Shown here in pieces: positions 26,098 to 34,663 of a stretch of 64,000 nt of DNA. Location of the stretch: positions 62,001 to 126,000 of the forward strand of contig CAVXDE010000039.1 in assembly GCA_963760435.1 (NCBI GenBank), in the 5' to 3' direction. The translations under genes were made by a program, and so were the position numbers. A model generated the notes under the pieces. The model did no database searches. It was not told where the DNA came from and saw nothing but the letters and a program-made list of their open reading frames with translations. The stretch comes from JAFAXD01 sp963760435. Its GTDB lineage: Bacteria; Pseudomonadota; Alphaproteobacteria; Rhizobiales; Xanthobacteraceae. The stretch's first letter is position 1; every line of letters starts with the position of its first letter.

Positions 26098-27957
26098 ATG
26101 GCTGTCTTGAACACGTTGCGCACGGCGACCCAGTGCCCGCCGAGCGGAGTTCATCCTTACATCGACACTCCGGATTTCACCTATGCGGGGTCAGCGCCGG
26201 GCGGCGCGCCGGTGGGATGGCTCGATCATCTCCTCGCCAACAATGACCAGCCAATCGGCACCGTGACCGGCAATCCCTTGGTTGCCGTCATCGGCGGCGG
26301 GATCTCGGGTCTCTGCGCCGGTTACGAGCTCATCCGCGCCGGTTGCGGCGTTGTGGTGTTCGAGCAGGGAAGCGATGTCGGCGGCCGCTGTGCCTCTCAG
26401 GCGCTGGGCGTGAACGATATTGCGGAAATGGGATCAATGCGGTTTCCGCCGACTGAATTCATCCTCGACTTTTATCTGAAGAAGCTCGGACTGGTGCCCG
26501 GCGGGTTATGCAACCTGCCTGATTTTCCCGACCCGGGAAAGCAGCTCACCTATGTCTGCTATGGCGCCGACGTTCAGACATGGATCGGTCCCAATGCGCC
26601 AGCGGGCTTCGAGACCGTTGCAAACGGCTGGAACGCATTCATGAGCAAGGGCCTGTCGATTGCCGGGAATCTTACCCTGCAGCCGGTCGGCGTGATCACA
26701 ACGGCGTTGGCCTCCGGCCAGATCGACCAGGCGACACAATATTGGCAGGCTTACATCAACGCGTTCGGCCAAAAGACCTTCTATACGGCACTGTACGAGA
26801 TCTTCACCGGTTCCGGCGGTTATGACATCCCAGGCGGGACGCCCTGGACCGTCCAGGACTTCGACAAATTCGGCGAGCTCGGGCTCGGCTCCGGCGGATT
26901 TGGTCCCCTTTATCCGATCGGGTTCGTCGAGATTTATCGACTGATCGTCAACGAGCTCGAGACGACGCAGAAGTTCCTCACGCCGACCTCTACGTTTCCC
27001 TACGGCATTCGTAGCCTTGCGCTTGCGCTGGCGGGGAATATCGGACCGCTCCTGCCGATTATCCTGCCGCCCACCAGCCAAGGCGCGATCAGTCTGAACA
27101 CGCCGATCAGCGCGATCAACCGGCAAGGTTCGGGCTTCGTGTTGACCGGTCCCGATAATGCGCAGCTTGGTCCGTTTGCCCGCGTGATCGTGGCAACGAC
27201 CACCCGCGCCATGGAACTTAACCTCAACCTTACGGCGCCGGTCGTCGATGCTAACCAGAAGCCGCTGATCTCGCGTGACGCGGCCGTCGCGATCATGCGG
27301 ACCCACCTGGTGGCCTCGAATAAAGTGGCGGCGCGCATCAACAATTTCTGGGCCAACAATACTAACGCGGTCCGCTGCCTGCAGACTGACAGCCTCGTGC
27401 ATCAGGTCTACACCTTGGATTACACGCCCGCGGGCCAACCGGAGAGCGGCACCGGTATCTGCTTCATCAGCTATGTCTGGGACGACGATGCGGTCAAGCA
27501 ACAGGCGATCACCAGCGGCGCTCCCACTGGGGCTGGCGACAACCAGCTGATCTACGATTACCTCCTCGCCACGCTCCAGGCGACTGGCGGAGACGTCGCG
27601 AGCTGGGCGGCGCAGCTCACGCCGGTGAATAACGACTATCAGAACAACGTGATTTTCGAGGAGTGGCAGTCGAGCCAGTATTTCGCCGGTGCCTTCAAGC
27701 TCAGCGAGCCGGGTCAGGATCCCTACGTTCAGACGATGTTCTTCGATTATCTGAAATGCCTGGATCCTGCCATCGATACGGGCGTGTATCTGGCCGGCGA
27801 TTGTATTTCCTGGACCTCGGGTTGGGTCGAGGGTGGTTTGACCGCAGGATTGAACGCGGCCGCGGCCGTGATCCAGTCGCTTGGTGGCACGCTCAATCCC
27901 GATCCGTCAAACCACACTCCGCTCACCATAAATCCACAGCGTTACGCGTATTTCTAG
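26098..27957 (+). CDS. Flavin-dependent amine oxidase/amino-acid oxidase
   Basis: A 619-residue FAD enzyme of the amino oxidase family, closest in type to tryptophan 2-monooxygenase and L-amino-acid oxidases. The dinucleotide motif VIGGGISGLCAGYELIRAG is at residues ~63-81, followed by VGGRC, and the C-terminal FAD-binding VYLAGDCISWTSGWVEGGLTAG. No secretion signal is apparent. The ATG at 26098 has GGGGAG just upstream; the open frame overlaps the 3' end of the cyclase gene without similarity. Pairing with the SAM-cyclase gene across 22 bases suggests one transcript and regulated amino-acid oxidation, but the amine substrate is not known. Confidence 0.9.
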   Translation: MAVLNTLRTATQCPPSGVHPYIDTPDFTYAGSAPGGAPVGWLDHLLANNDQPIGTVTGNPLVAVIGGGISGLCAGYELIRAGCGVVVFEQGSDVGGRCASQALGVNDIAEMGSMRFPPTEFILDFYLKKLGLVPGGLCNLPDFPDPGKQLTYVCYGADVQTWIGPNAPAGFETVANGWNAFMSKGLSIAGNLTLQPVGVITTALASGQIDQATQYWQAYINAFGQKTFYTALYEIFTGSGGYDIPGGTPWTVQDFDKFGELGLGSGGFGPLYPIGFVEIYRLIVNELETTQKFLTPTSTFPYGIRSLALALAGNIGPLLPIILPPTSQGAISLNTPISAINRQGSGFVLTGPDNAQLGPFARVIVATTTRAMELNLNLTAPVVDANQKPLISRDAAVAIMRTHLVASNKVAARINNFWANNTNAVRCLQTDSLVHQVYTLDYTPAGQPESGTGICFISYVWDDDAVKQQAITSGAPTGAGDNQLIYDYLLATLQATGGDVASWAAQLTPVNNDYQNNVIFEEWQSSQYFAGAFKLSEPGQDPYVQTMFFDYLKCLDPAIDTGVYLAGDCISWTSGWVEGGLTAGLNAAAAVIQSLGGTLNPDPSNHTPLTINPQRYAYF

Positions 27958-27970
27958 CTCGGGCGATACG

Positions 27971-29269
27971 TCACGCCGCGGCGGCCGCCATGGTCCGCTG
28001 CTCCTCGCCGCGGCGATAGACCATCAGGGTCGCGACGAGCCCGCACACGGCCGCGAAGGTCATCCATAGGCCGGGCGCGGCTTTGTCGCCGGTGAGCGCA
28101 ATGAGCTGCGTCGAGATATAGGGCGTGAACCCGCCGAGCGCGGTCGCGAGGCTATAGGCGAGCGAGAAGCCGGCGGTGCGCACGCTGGCCGGCACGATCT
28201 CGGTCAGTGCCACCACCATGGCGCCGTTGTAGCTCGCATAAAGGAACGACAGCCACAGCAGGACCACCAGCATTTTCGCGAACGACGGGTCCACGACCAG
28301 CCACGACAGTGCCGGGTAGGCGGTGAGGATGGTGAGCGCCGTGAACGTCAGCAACACCGGCCGGCGGCCGACGCGGTCGGAGACCGCGCCCATGACCGGC
28401 AGCCAGAAGAAATTGGAGATGCCGACGCATAATGTCACCAGCAGGCTATCGGTCTCGCTGAGTTTCAATACGCTCTTGCCGTAGGTCGGTGTGTAGACCG
28501 TGATCAGATAGAACGAGACCGTCGTCATGGTGACGAGCAGGACGCCGAGCAGCACGATCTGCCAGTTGTCGAGGATCGAGCGGAAGATCTCCGGCGCGCT
28601 CGGCCGATGCTTGCGATTGAGGAACTCTTCGGTTTCCTGCAGTGAGCGGCGGATCACGAAAATCGCCGGAACAATCAGGCAGCCGATGAAGAACGGTATG
28701 CGCCAGCCCCAGGCGCTGACCTGATCGGGCATCAACAATTTGTTGAGCATGTAGCCGATCAGCGCCGCGACCACGATGGCGACTTGTTGACTGCCTGACT
28801 GCCAGGAGACGTAGAATCCCTTCTGCCCGCGTGGCGCCATTTCGGACAGATAGACCGAGACCCCGCCCAGCTCGACGCCGGCGGAGAAACCCTGCAGCAG
28901 GCGGCCGGTGAGGACCAGAACCGGCGCGATGAGGCCGATCGTGGCGTAGCTCGGCACGAACGCGATCAGGATCGTGCCCATCGCCATGATCGCCAGCGTG
29001 ACGATCAGGCCTTGCCGGCGGCCGACGCGGTCCACATAGGCGCCGAGGATGATGGCACCCAAGGGGCGCATCAAAAACCCGGCACCGAAGGTGGCAAACG
29101 TCAACAGCAGCGAGGACAGCTCATTCTCGGTGGGGAAGAACGCCTTGGCAATGTGCGAGGCGTAGAAACCGAACAGAAAGAAATCGAACATCTCCAGGAA
29201 ATTGCCGCTCGTCACCCGCAGGACGGTCGCAACCTTGGATGATGCTGGCGTGGTGGTGCCGGAAGTCAT
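27971..29269 (-). CDS. MFS transporter, citrate/shikimate symporter-like
   Basis: A 432-residue transporter of the metabolite:H+ symporter group (CitA/TcuC/ShiA-like) with twelve predicted membrane helices. The family signatures GNFLEMFDFFLFGFYA at the N terminus, DRVGRRQG after helix 2 and ELGGVSVYLSEMAPRGQKGFY in the middle are visible. It probably imports a small carboxylate with protons. It converges on the amine oxidase and is not in an operon. Start ATG at 29269 lies within a normal context. Substrate unknown; such transporters often accompany catabolic clusters. Confidence 0.9.
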   Translation of the reverse strand: MTSGTTTPASSKVATVLRVTSGNFLEMFDFFLFGFYASHIAKAFFPTENELSSLLLTFATFGAGFLMRPLGAIILGAYVDRVGRRQGLIVTLAIMAMGTILIAFVPSYATIGLIAPVLVLTGRLLQGFSAGVELGGVSVYLSEMAPRGQKGFYVSWQSGSQQVAIVVAALIGYMLNKLLMPDQVSAWGWRIPFFIGCLIVPAIFVIRRSLQETEEFLNRKHRPSAPEIFRSILDNWQIVLLGVLLVTMTTVSFYLITVYTPTYGKSVLKLSETDSLLVTLCVGISNFFWLPVMGAVSDRVGRRPVLLTFTALTILTAYPALSWLVVDPSFAKMLVVLLWLSFLYASYNGAMVVALTEIVPASVRTAGFSLAYSLATALGGFTPYISTQLIALTGDKAAPGLWMTFAAVCGLVATLMVYRRGEEQRTMAAAAA

Positions 29270-29393
29270 GGTCGCTGTCCTCGCCCTGGAATGGGTGCCA
29301 CCAATCTGGGCACCCGCTTGTGGTCTAGTGCGCCATCATATTGACATACCGGGGAGAGGTTGAACATGGTCGGTTGCGCCGGTACCATGCTTC

Positions 29394-30653
29394 ATGACTG
29401 TTTCTCCCCCATCGCAATTGCAATCAGTTTTGCCCGCCTCCCCGTTCCTGCCGCTGCCGGTCGCCGCACCGGAGGAGGTCGGCTTCGACACGGCGCGGCT
29501 GGCGCGCATCGGCAGTGTGCTCAATCGCGACATCGCTGATGGGCAAATCCCCGGGGCCGTGGTGGGAATCGTCCGCAAGGACAAGCTCGTCGCGCTCGAT
29601 GCCTATGGTTACCGCGATGCGCGCGGCGGTCAGCCGATGAGCGCCGATTGTATTTTCAACATCGCCTCGATGACCAAACCGATGACGGCGGTCGCCGCGC
29701 TGATGCTTTACGAAGAAGGCAAGCTGCTGCTCGACGACCCGCTGTACAAATACTTCCCGAGGGTCGGCACGCTCGGGGTTGGTGTGATGGATGAGCCGGC
29801 CGAGCGGGTGCTGGAAACGCAAGCGCCCGCGCGGCCGATCATGATCATCGACTTGATGCGGCATACCTGCGGATTGCCCTACGGCAACCGCGGCACCACC
29901 GCCATCCACCGCAGATACCTGCACGGTAGTCTCGCAGCTGCCGCGGCCATGAACGGCGCCGAGTTCCTGGACCGCTTGGCGTCAGCTCCGCTGCTTTACC
30001 ATCCCGGCAGGGTATGGGACTATGGGTTCGGGCTGGACGTGCTCGGATTGGTGATCGAGAAGCTCAGCGGACAAAACCTCGGCCAGTTCCTCGAAGCCCG
30101 ACTGTTTGGACCGCTCGGCATGCAGGACACGTCGTTCTATGTGCCGCATGGCAAGAGCGGACGTTACGCCAAGGCCCTCCCGGAGGATCCGCTCAGCGGC
30201 CGGCCCCAGTCGGTACCGGACTTGCGCAAGCTGATGCAGTTCGACTGTGGCGGCGGCGGCGCGGTTTCGACGGCCTCTGATTATCTGCGCTTTGCTCTCA
30301 TGTTGCTCGGCAAGGGCGAGTTTGCCGGCACGCGCATTCTCGGCCGCAAGACCGTCGAGTACATGTTGTCCAATCAGCTTGGCCCGGACGTCGTGAACCT
30401 GATCGCCGAGGCCGATCCGACCCGCGCCGGCTACGGCTTTGGACTAGGTGTTGCGGTGCGCACCACGGCGGGCATCACGCCGTTGCTTGGCTCGGTCGGC
30501 GAGTTCAACTGGCCGGGCATGAGCGGAACCAACTGGTGGGCCGATCCACGCGAGGAACTCGCTGTCGTGTTCATGTCGCACGCACCCGGACCGATCCGCT
30601 GGCACTACCGCCGCCTGATCAACGCGCTCGTCTATCAGGCGATCGTGGATTAG
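29394..30653 (+). CDS. Beta-lactamase-fold serine hydrolase
   Basis: A 419-residue protein of the class C beta-lactamase/EstB esterase family. The catalytic SxxK is SMTK with Ser92 and Lys95. The second motif, usually YxN, is here YGF (WDYGFGLDVLG), as in many esterases of the group. No signal peptide is apparent, which speaks for a cytoplasmic esterase rather than a beta-lactamase or penicillin-binding protein. Its stop codon overlaps the stop region of the convergent AraC gene by four bases (30650-30653). Confidence 0.9.
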   Translation: MTVSPPSQLQSVLPASPFLPLPVAAPEEVGFDTARLARIGSVLNRDIADGQIPGAVVGIVRKDKLVALDAYGYRDARGGQPMSADCIFNIASMTKPMTAVAALMLYEEGKLLLDDPLYKYFPRVGTLGVGVMDEPAERVLETQAPARPIMIIDLMRHTCGLPYGNRGTTAIHRRYLHGSLAAAAAMNGAEFLDRLASAPLLYHPGRVWDYGFGLDVLGLVIEKLSGQNLGQFLEARLFGPLGMQDTSFYVPHGKSGRYAKALPEDPLSGRPQSVPDLRKLMQFDCGGGGAVSTASDYLRFALMLLGKGEFAGTRILGRKTVEYMLSNQLGPDVVNLIAEADPTRAGYGFGLGVAVRTTAGITPLLGSVGEFNWPGMSGTNWWADPREELAVVFMSHAPGPIRWHYRRLINALVYQAIVD

Positions 30654-31462
30654 TTGATCATGCATCCAGCGCTGCGGCTGCTCGGCTGGGTGTTTCTGAG
30701 CCCGAGATACGTGAGCGGCGGACTGCCAAAGGCGCGCTTGAACATCAGCGTGAACGCGGCCGGGTTCTCGTAACCGAGATCGATTGCAACGCTCGTCACC
30801 GGTTCGCCCGCGGCGAGCCGGGGCATGGCGCAAAGCAGGCACGCCTGTTGGCGCCACGCCATGAAACTCAGGCCGGTCTCGCGCCGGAACAGGCGCGTGA
30901 ACGCGCGCCGGCTCATCCCGAGCGCCTTGCTCCAATCGTCGATCGTTTCGTGGATGCGCGGCCGTCGCACGAACCGCCGGCAGCGTTTCGCCAACGGCCC
31001 GTGCGCCGGATATTGCAGCGACAGCGGCAGCGCCGGCATTTGCCGCATCTCGTGCTGGATAAGCGCCATGAGCGCGCCGGCGCGACCCTCGAGCTCGTAT
31101 TCGAGCGGCAGGTTCAGCGCCTCGGTCAGCAGGCTGCGCATGAACGGCGAAATGCCAACCACCTGACAGTGTGTCGGCATGCTCGGGACCGCATCGGGCT
31201 CGAGATACAGGCTCTGCATGCTGACGGCGCCGACCATGCGCACGTTGTGCTCCGTGGCCGGCGGGATCCACATGCCACGCTGCGGCGGCATCACCCACGT
31301 GCCCTCCGGCGTTCCAAGCACGATCACCCCGGAGGCGCTGGAGATCAGTTGGCCGCGCCGATGCTGGTGTGGCGCAATGAAATGGCCGTCCGGATACTGC
31401 GTGCCGATGGCGACGATCGGCCGGGGCACGTGATCGACGCTGTCGATATGAACGCCGCGCAT
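30650..31462 (-). CDS. AraC family transcriptional regulator
   Basis: A 270-residue regulator. The N-terminal cupin-like AraC_binding domain (about 5-130; HFIAPHQHRRGQL carries a metal-site-like HxH) precedes the double helix-turn-helix (about 165-260; ALGMSRRAFTRLFRRETGLSFMAWRQQA and SVAIDLGYENPAAFTLMFKRAFG). It is divergent from the MFS gene at 31575, which is the probable target, a pattern typical of AraC-MFS efflux pairs. The C terminus converges on the serine hydrolase gene. Confidence 0.92.
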   Translation of the reverse strand: MRGVHIDSVDHVPRPIVAIGTQYPDGHFIAPHQHRRGQLISSASGVIVLGTPEGTWVMPPQRGMWIPPATEHNVRMVGAVSMQSLYLEPDAVPSMPTHCQVVGISPFMRSLLTEALNLPLEYELEGRAGALMALIQHEMRQMPALPLSLQYPAHGPLAKRCRRFVRRPRIHETIDDWSKALGMSRRAFTRLFRRETGLSFMAWRQQACLLCAMPRLAAGEPVTSVAIDLGYENPAAFTLMFKRAFGSPPLTYLGLRNTQPSSRSAGCMIN

Positions 31463-31574
31463 CCGTGGCCCCTCTCTGGCCCACTCTCGTAATACGCCGG
31501 CCCAACATTGGTGGCAGGCCGCGCCTGCGTTGCTTAACGTGGCGCAACCTCAAGCACAAGCCAGAGCATAAGAC

Positions 31575-32789
31575 GTGACCACCCAAGCGATTCCCGTACG
31601 GAACAGACGCCCAAGCGCGGTCTTCCCCGTGTTGTGGGCCGCGAGCTTCTGTCATTTGCTCAACGATATGCTGCAATCGCTCCTGCCCGCGGTGTATCCG
31701 ATCCTGCAGGGCGGATTTGATCTGAGCTTCGCGCAAGTTGGCTTGCTGACCTTCGTTTATCAGCTCACCGCGTCGCTGTTTCAGCCCTTCATCGGCTACT
31801 ACACTGACCGCCGACCGCTGCCCTACTCGTTGCCGTTCGGCATGGCCGCATCGATGGCCGGATTGCTCACCCTCGCCTTCGCGGCCAGCTACGCGATGTT
31901 GCTGGTCGGCGGCATGCTGCTCGGCCTCGGCTCGTCGATCTTCCACCCGGAGTCCTCGCGCATCGCCCGTCTCGCGTCCGGCGGCTCGCACGGCCTGGCC
32001 CAGGCCCTGTTCCAGGTCGGGGGCAGTTTCGGTTCGGCGCTCGGTCCGCTCGCGGCCGCGTTCATCGTGCTGCCGCGTGGACAGCACGGCCTCGCCTGGT
32101 TTGCGCTCGCCGCACTTGCCGGCATCATCATCCTGACCGGGCTCGGCCATTGGTATCAGAGCAACGGACATGCACAGCGCCCGGCGAACAAAGCGCCGGT
32201 GCGGCACCCCACATTGTCGCGCCGGGACGTGTCCAAGGCGATGGCCGTCCTGATCGCGCTGCTGTTCTCCAAATATATCTATCTCGCGAGCTTCACGAGC
32301 TACTACATCTTCTACCTGATGGATCAATTCGGCCAGTCGACAAAGGCCGCGCAGATCTATCAGTTCGTGTTCTTTGCCGCTGTCGCGGCCGGCACGGTCG
32401 TGGGCGGCCGGATCGGCGACAGGCTCGGCCGCAAGCTTGTCATCTGGGCCTCGATTTTGGGCGTGCTGCCCTTCACGCTGGTGCTGCCCCATGTCGGCCT
32501 GATCCCCACGATCGCGCTGAGCGTGGTGATCGGCTTCATTCTCTCCTCGGCCTTCCCGGCTGTCGTAGTCTACGGACAGGAGCTGATGCCCGGACGTGTC
32601 GGGATGGTGTCGGGCCTGTTCTTCGGGTTGGCCTTCGGCATCAGCGGCATGGGCGCGGCGTTGCTCGGAGCGCTGGCGGATTGGAAAGGCATCAGCTTCG
32701 TTTTCCAGATCTGTGCGTTTCTGCCTGCAATCGGAATTCTCACGGTATTTCTTCCGAACCTGCGCGAGCACAAACCGCAGGCGGCATAA
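31575..32789 (+). CDS. fsr: MFS transporter, fosmidomycin-resistance type
   Basis: A 404-residue, twelve-helix major facilitator of the Fsr type. Characteristic are SFCHLLNDMLQSLLPAVYPIL at the start, FQPFIGYYTDRRPLPYSL after helix 2, and SSIFHPESSRIARLASGG, a mark of the Fsr group. Such proteins export fosmidomycin or other small compounds. GTG at 31575 is the start, about 110 bases from the divergent AraC gene. It is probably AraC-controlled. The gene symbol follows the family, not proven activity. Confidence 0.88.
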   Translation: MTTQAIPVRNRRPSAVFPVLWAASFCHLLNDMLQSLLPAVYPILQGGFDLSFAQVGLLTFVYQLTASLFQPFIGYYTDRRPLPYSLPFGMAASMAGLLTLAFAASYAMLLVGGMLLGLGSSIFHPESSRIARLASGGSHGLAQALFQVGGSFGSALGPLAAAFIVLPRGQHGLAWFALAALAGIIILTGLGHWYQSNGHAQRPANKAPVRHPTLSRRDVSKAMAVLIALLFSKYIYLASFTSYYIFYLMDQFGQSTKAAQIYQFVFFAAVAAGTVVGGRIGDRLGRKLVIWASILGVLPFTLVLPHVGLIPTIALSVVIGFILSSAFPAVVVYGQELMPGRVGMVSGLFFGLAFGISGMGAALLGALADWKGISFVFQICAFLPAIGILTVFLPNLREHKPQAA

Positions 32790-32815
32790 CGGGAAACGGC
32801 AAAACGGTTGAACAC

Positions 32816-34480
32816 TTACTGTGTTTGCAAGCTGCTGTAAGGTCCGGCCGCGTAAACGACCTTGCCTCCGACAATGGTCAGCAGCGATTCGATGTTGCCA
32901 ATGTCTTGCGTCGGTACCGTCAGGACGTCGGCAGACAGGACGGCAAGGTCGGCGAACCGACCCGGAGCAAGAACACCGCGCGTCTCGTCTTCGAACGTGA
33001 ACCACGCGCTTCCTTGGGTGTAGACGCGTAACGCATCCTCGCGAGACGGCAGCTCCGCGGCCGTGCGCGTCGCGGTTCCCGAAACAGTCCTACCGTCGAT
33101 CATCCACTGGAGGACCACGAAGGGATTGTAGGTCGACACGCGGTGTGCGTCGGTGCCTCCGCCGATCGGCAATCCCGTCCGGATCGCGCTTCCGATCGGT
33201 GGCATGCGACCAGCCGCCTCGGAACCGCGCTCGCGCAGGACTGAGTCGCCGACGAAATACATGAAGTCTTGCATGGTCCACCCCAGGCCCAGGCGCTGCA
33301 TCCGCTCGATGGTCGCGGGAGACGCATCATTGAGGTGAGCGATCGACCATCGCAGGGGCGCCAGCGGCACGTCACGGGTCACCCGATCGAAGACGTCCAG
33401 CAGACTTCCGACCGAGCGGTCGTTCTGCCAATGGATGGTCAGCGTCAGACCGCGGTCCGCCGCCCATTTCGCGACCTGGTACAGTTGTTCTTTTTGCGCG
33501 TCCGACATGTTGTCGTTGTTGTAGGATCCCCAGGTCACATTCTCGCCGATCCCGTTGAAACGCAGCATGTCGTCGCCAAACCGCATCGGCAGCATCTGCA
33601 CCGCCGACTTGAAGTCTTCGAGCTCCGAATTCGGGTGCTGGGCGAACAGGCTGTAGCGCACGCGAAGCGTGAGCTTGCCGTCCTGCCAGACCTTGAACAA
33701 AGCCTGGTACTCGTTCGGTGGCAGGTTGTAGCCGCCGGGGTCGAGGACGCCGGTCAGTCCAACGCGGTTGAGCTCGCGGAAAAAGCCGATCGTCCCGGCG
33801 ATTTTCTCCTCGTATGCCGGCAGCGGAAGCCGGTCGAACAGCGCCGTGATCGTCGGGTTGTTGCCGAGGATCCAGCCCGTCGGTGTTCCGTTCGCGTCGC
33901 GCTCGAGTTTGCCAGCAGGCGGCACATCCTGATCGTTCGCGATCTTCAGTGCTTCGAACCCTGCCGGTGACAACAGCGCGGCCCGATAGAACAGCTGAAT
34001 GTAGGCCGGGTGGTCACCGGCTGCCGCAATGAGCTCGGCTTGTGTTGGGCGGCGCTTTTCGGCGAACTGCTCCTCGGTCCACCCGCCTCCCACGACAATC
34101 CACTGGCCGGGCGGGATCGCGCGCGCCTTGGCGGCGATCCGCGCCATGGCTTGCGGGATGGACCTGACCCCGGTCCAGTTGACCTCGCGACCAAAGAACA
34201 ACCCGGCCCGCACGGCATGCATGTGCGAGTCGATCAAACCGGGAATGACGGTGCGGCCGCCGAGGTCGACGATGTTCGCGTTCGGCCCTGCGCGCTTGCG
34301 CATCTCATTGGTGCGGCCGACGGCAAGCACCTTGCCGTCCCGGATTGCCAAGGCTTCCTGGATGTCATCGCGGGCTGCCAACGTGACGATCTTCCCGTTC
34401 AGCAGCACCAGATCGGCATCCTGGGCCTGCGCGACCCCGACGAACAGGAGCAAGGCTAAACCGACGGCGTGAAGTTTCAT
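32816..34480 (-). CDS. Exported amidohydrolase (YtcJ-like)
   Basis: A 554-residue amidohydrolase-superfamily protein with a signal peptide (residues 1-18, ...VGVAQA-QD). The metal-site HxH lies in GLIDSHMHAVRAG, and a further His/Asp block is in IGGGTDAHRVSTYNP. The family (YtcJ, NfdA type) hydrolyses N-acyl or cyclic amides; the substrate here is unknown. The start at 34480 is chosen because GGAGGG lies five bases upstream and gives a good signal peptide; the open frame reaches 34513. It is convergent with the fsr-type transporter and divergent from the tannase gene. Confidence 0.88.
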   Translation of the reverse strand: MKLHAVGLALLLFVGVAQAQDADLVLLNGKIVTLAARDDIQEALAIRDGKVLAVGRTNEMRKRAGPNANIVDLGGRTVIPGLIDSHMHAVRAGLFFGREVNWTGVRSIPQAMARIAAKARAIPPGQWIVVGGGWTEEQFAEKRRPTQAELIAAAGDHPAYIQLFYRAALLSPAGFEALKIANDQDVPPAGKLERDANGTPTGWILGNNPTITALFDRLPLPAYEEKIAGTIGFFRELNRVGLTGVLDPGGYNLPPNEYQALFKVWQDGKLTLRVRYSLFAQHPNSELEDFKSAVQMLPMRFGDDMLRFNGIGENVTWGSYNNDNMSDAQKEQLYQVAKWAADRGLTLTIHWQNDRSVGSLLDVFDRVTRDVPLAPLRWSIAHLNDASPATIERMQRLGLGWTMQDFMYFVGDSVLRERGSEAAGRMPPIGSAIRTGLPIGGGTDAHRVSTYNPFVVLQWMIDGRTVSGTATRTAAELPSREDALRVYTQGSAWFTFEDETRGVLAPGRFADLAVLSADVLTVPTQDIGNIESLLTIVGGKVVYAAGPYSSLQTQ

Positions 34481-34663
34481 CCAGCCCTCCATGATGCCCG
34501 CTTGAGTTGACACTGGTTACAGAGCTTCGGGCAATTGGCCAGTGCAAAGGATTCCTGCAAGCCACCTCTGCAAGAAAGTATGTGAAGTCAGTCTAGTTCG
34601 CTGGCATCCGCAGATGTAGCGTGTTTGTCAAAACGCCTGATATTGCAATTGACGGAGGAAACA

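Noticed and set aside
30444..33005. An 853-codon open frame on the minus strand
   Set aside because: It is antisense to the serine hydrolase tail, the fsr-type transporter and part of other genes, and its residues show no family likeness. High GC makes such long shadow frames common.
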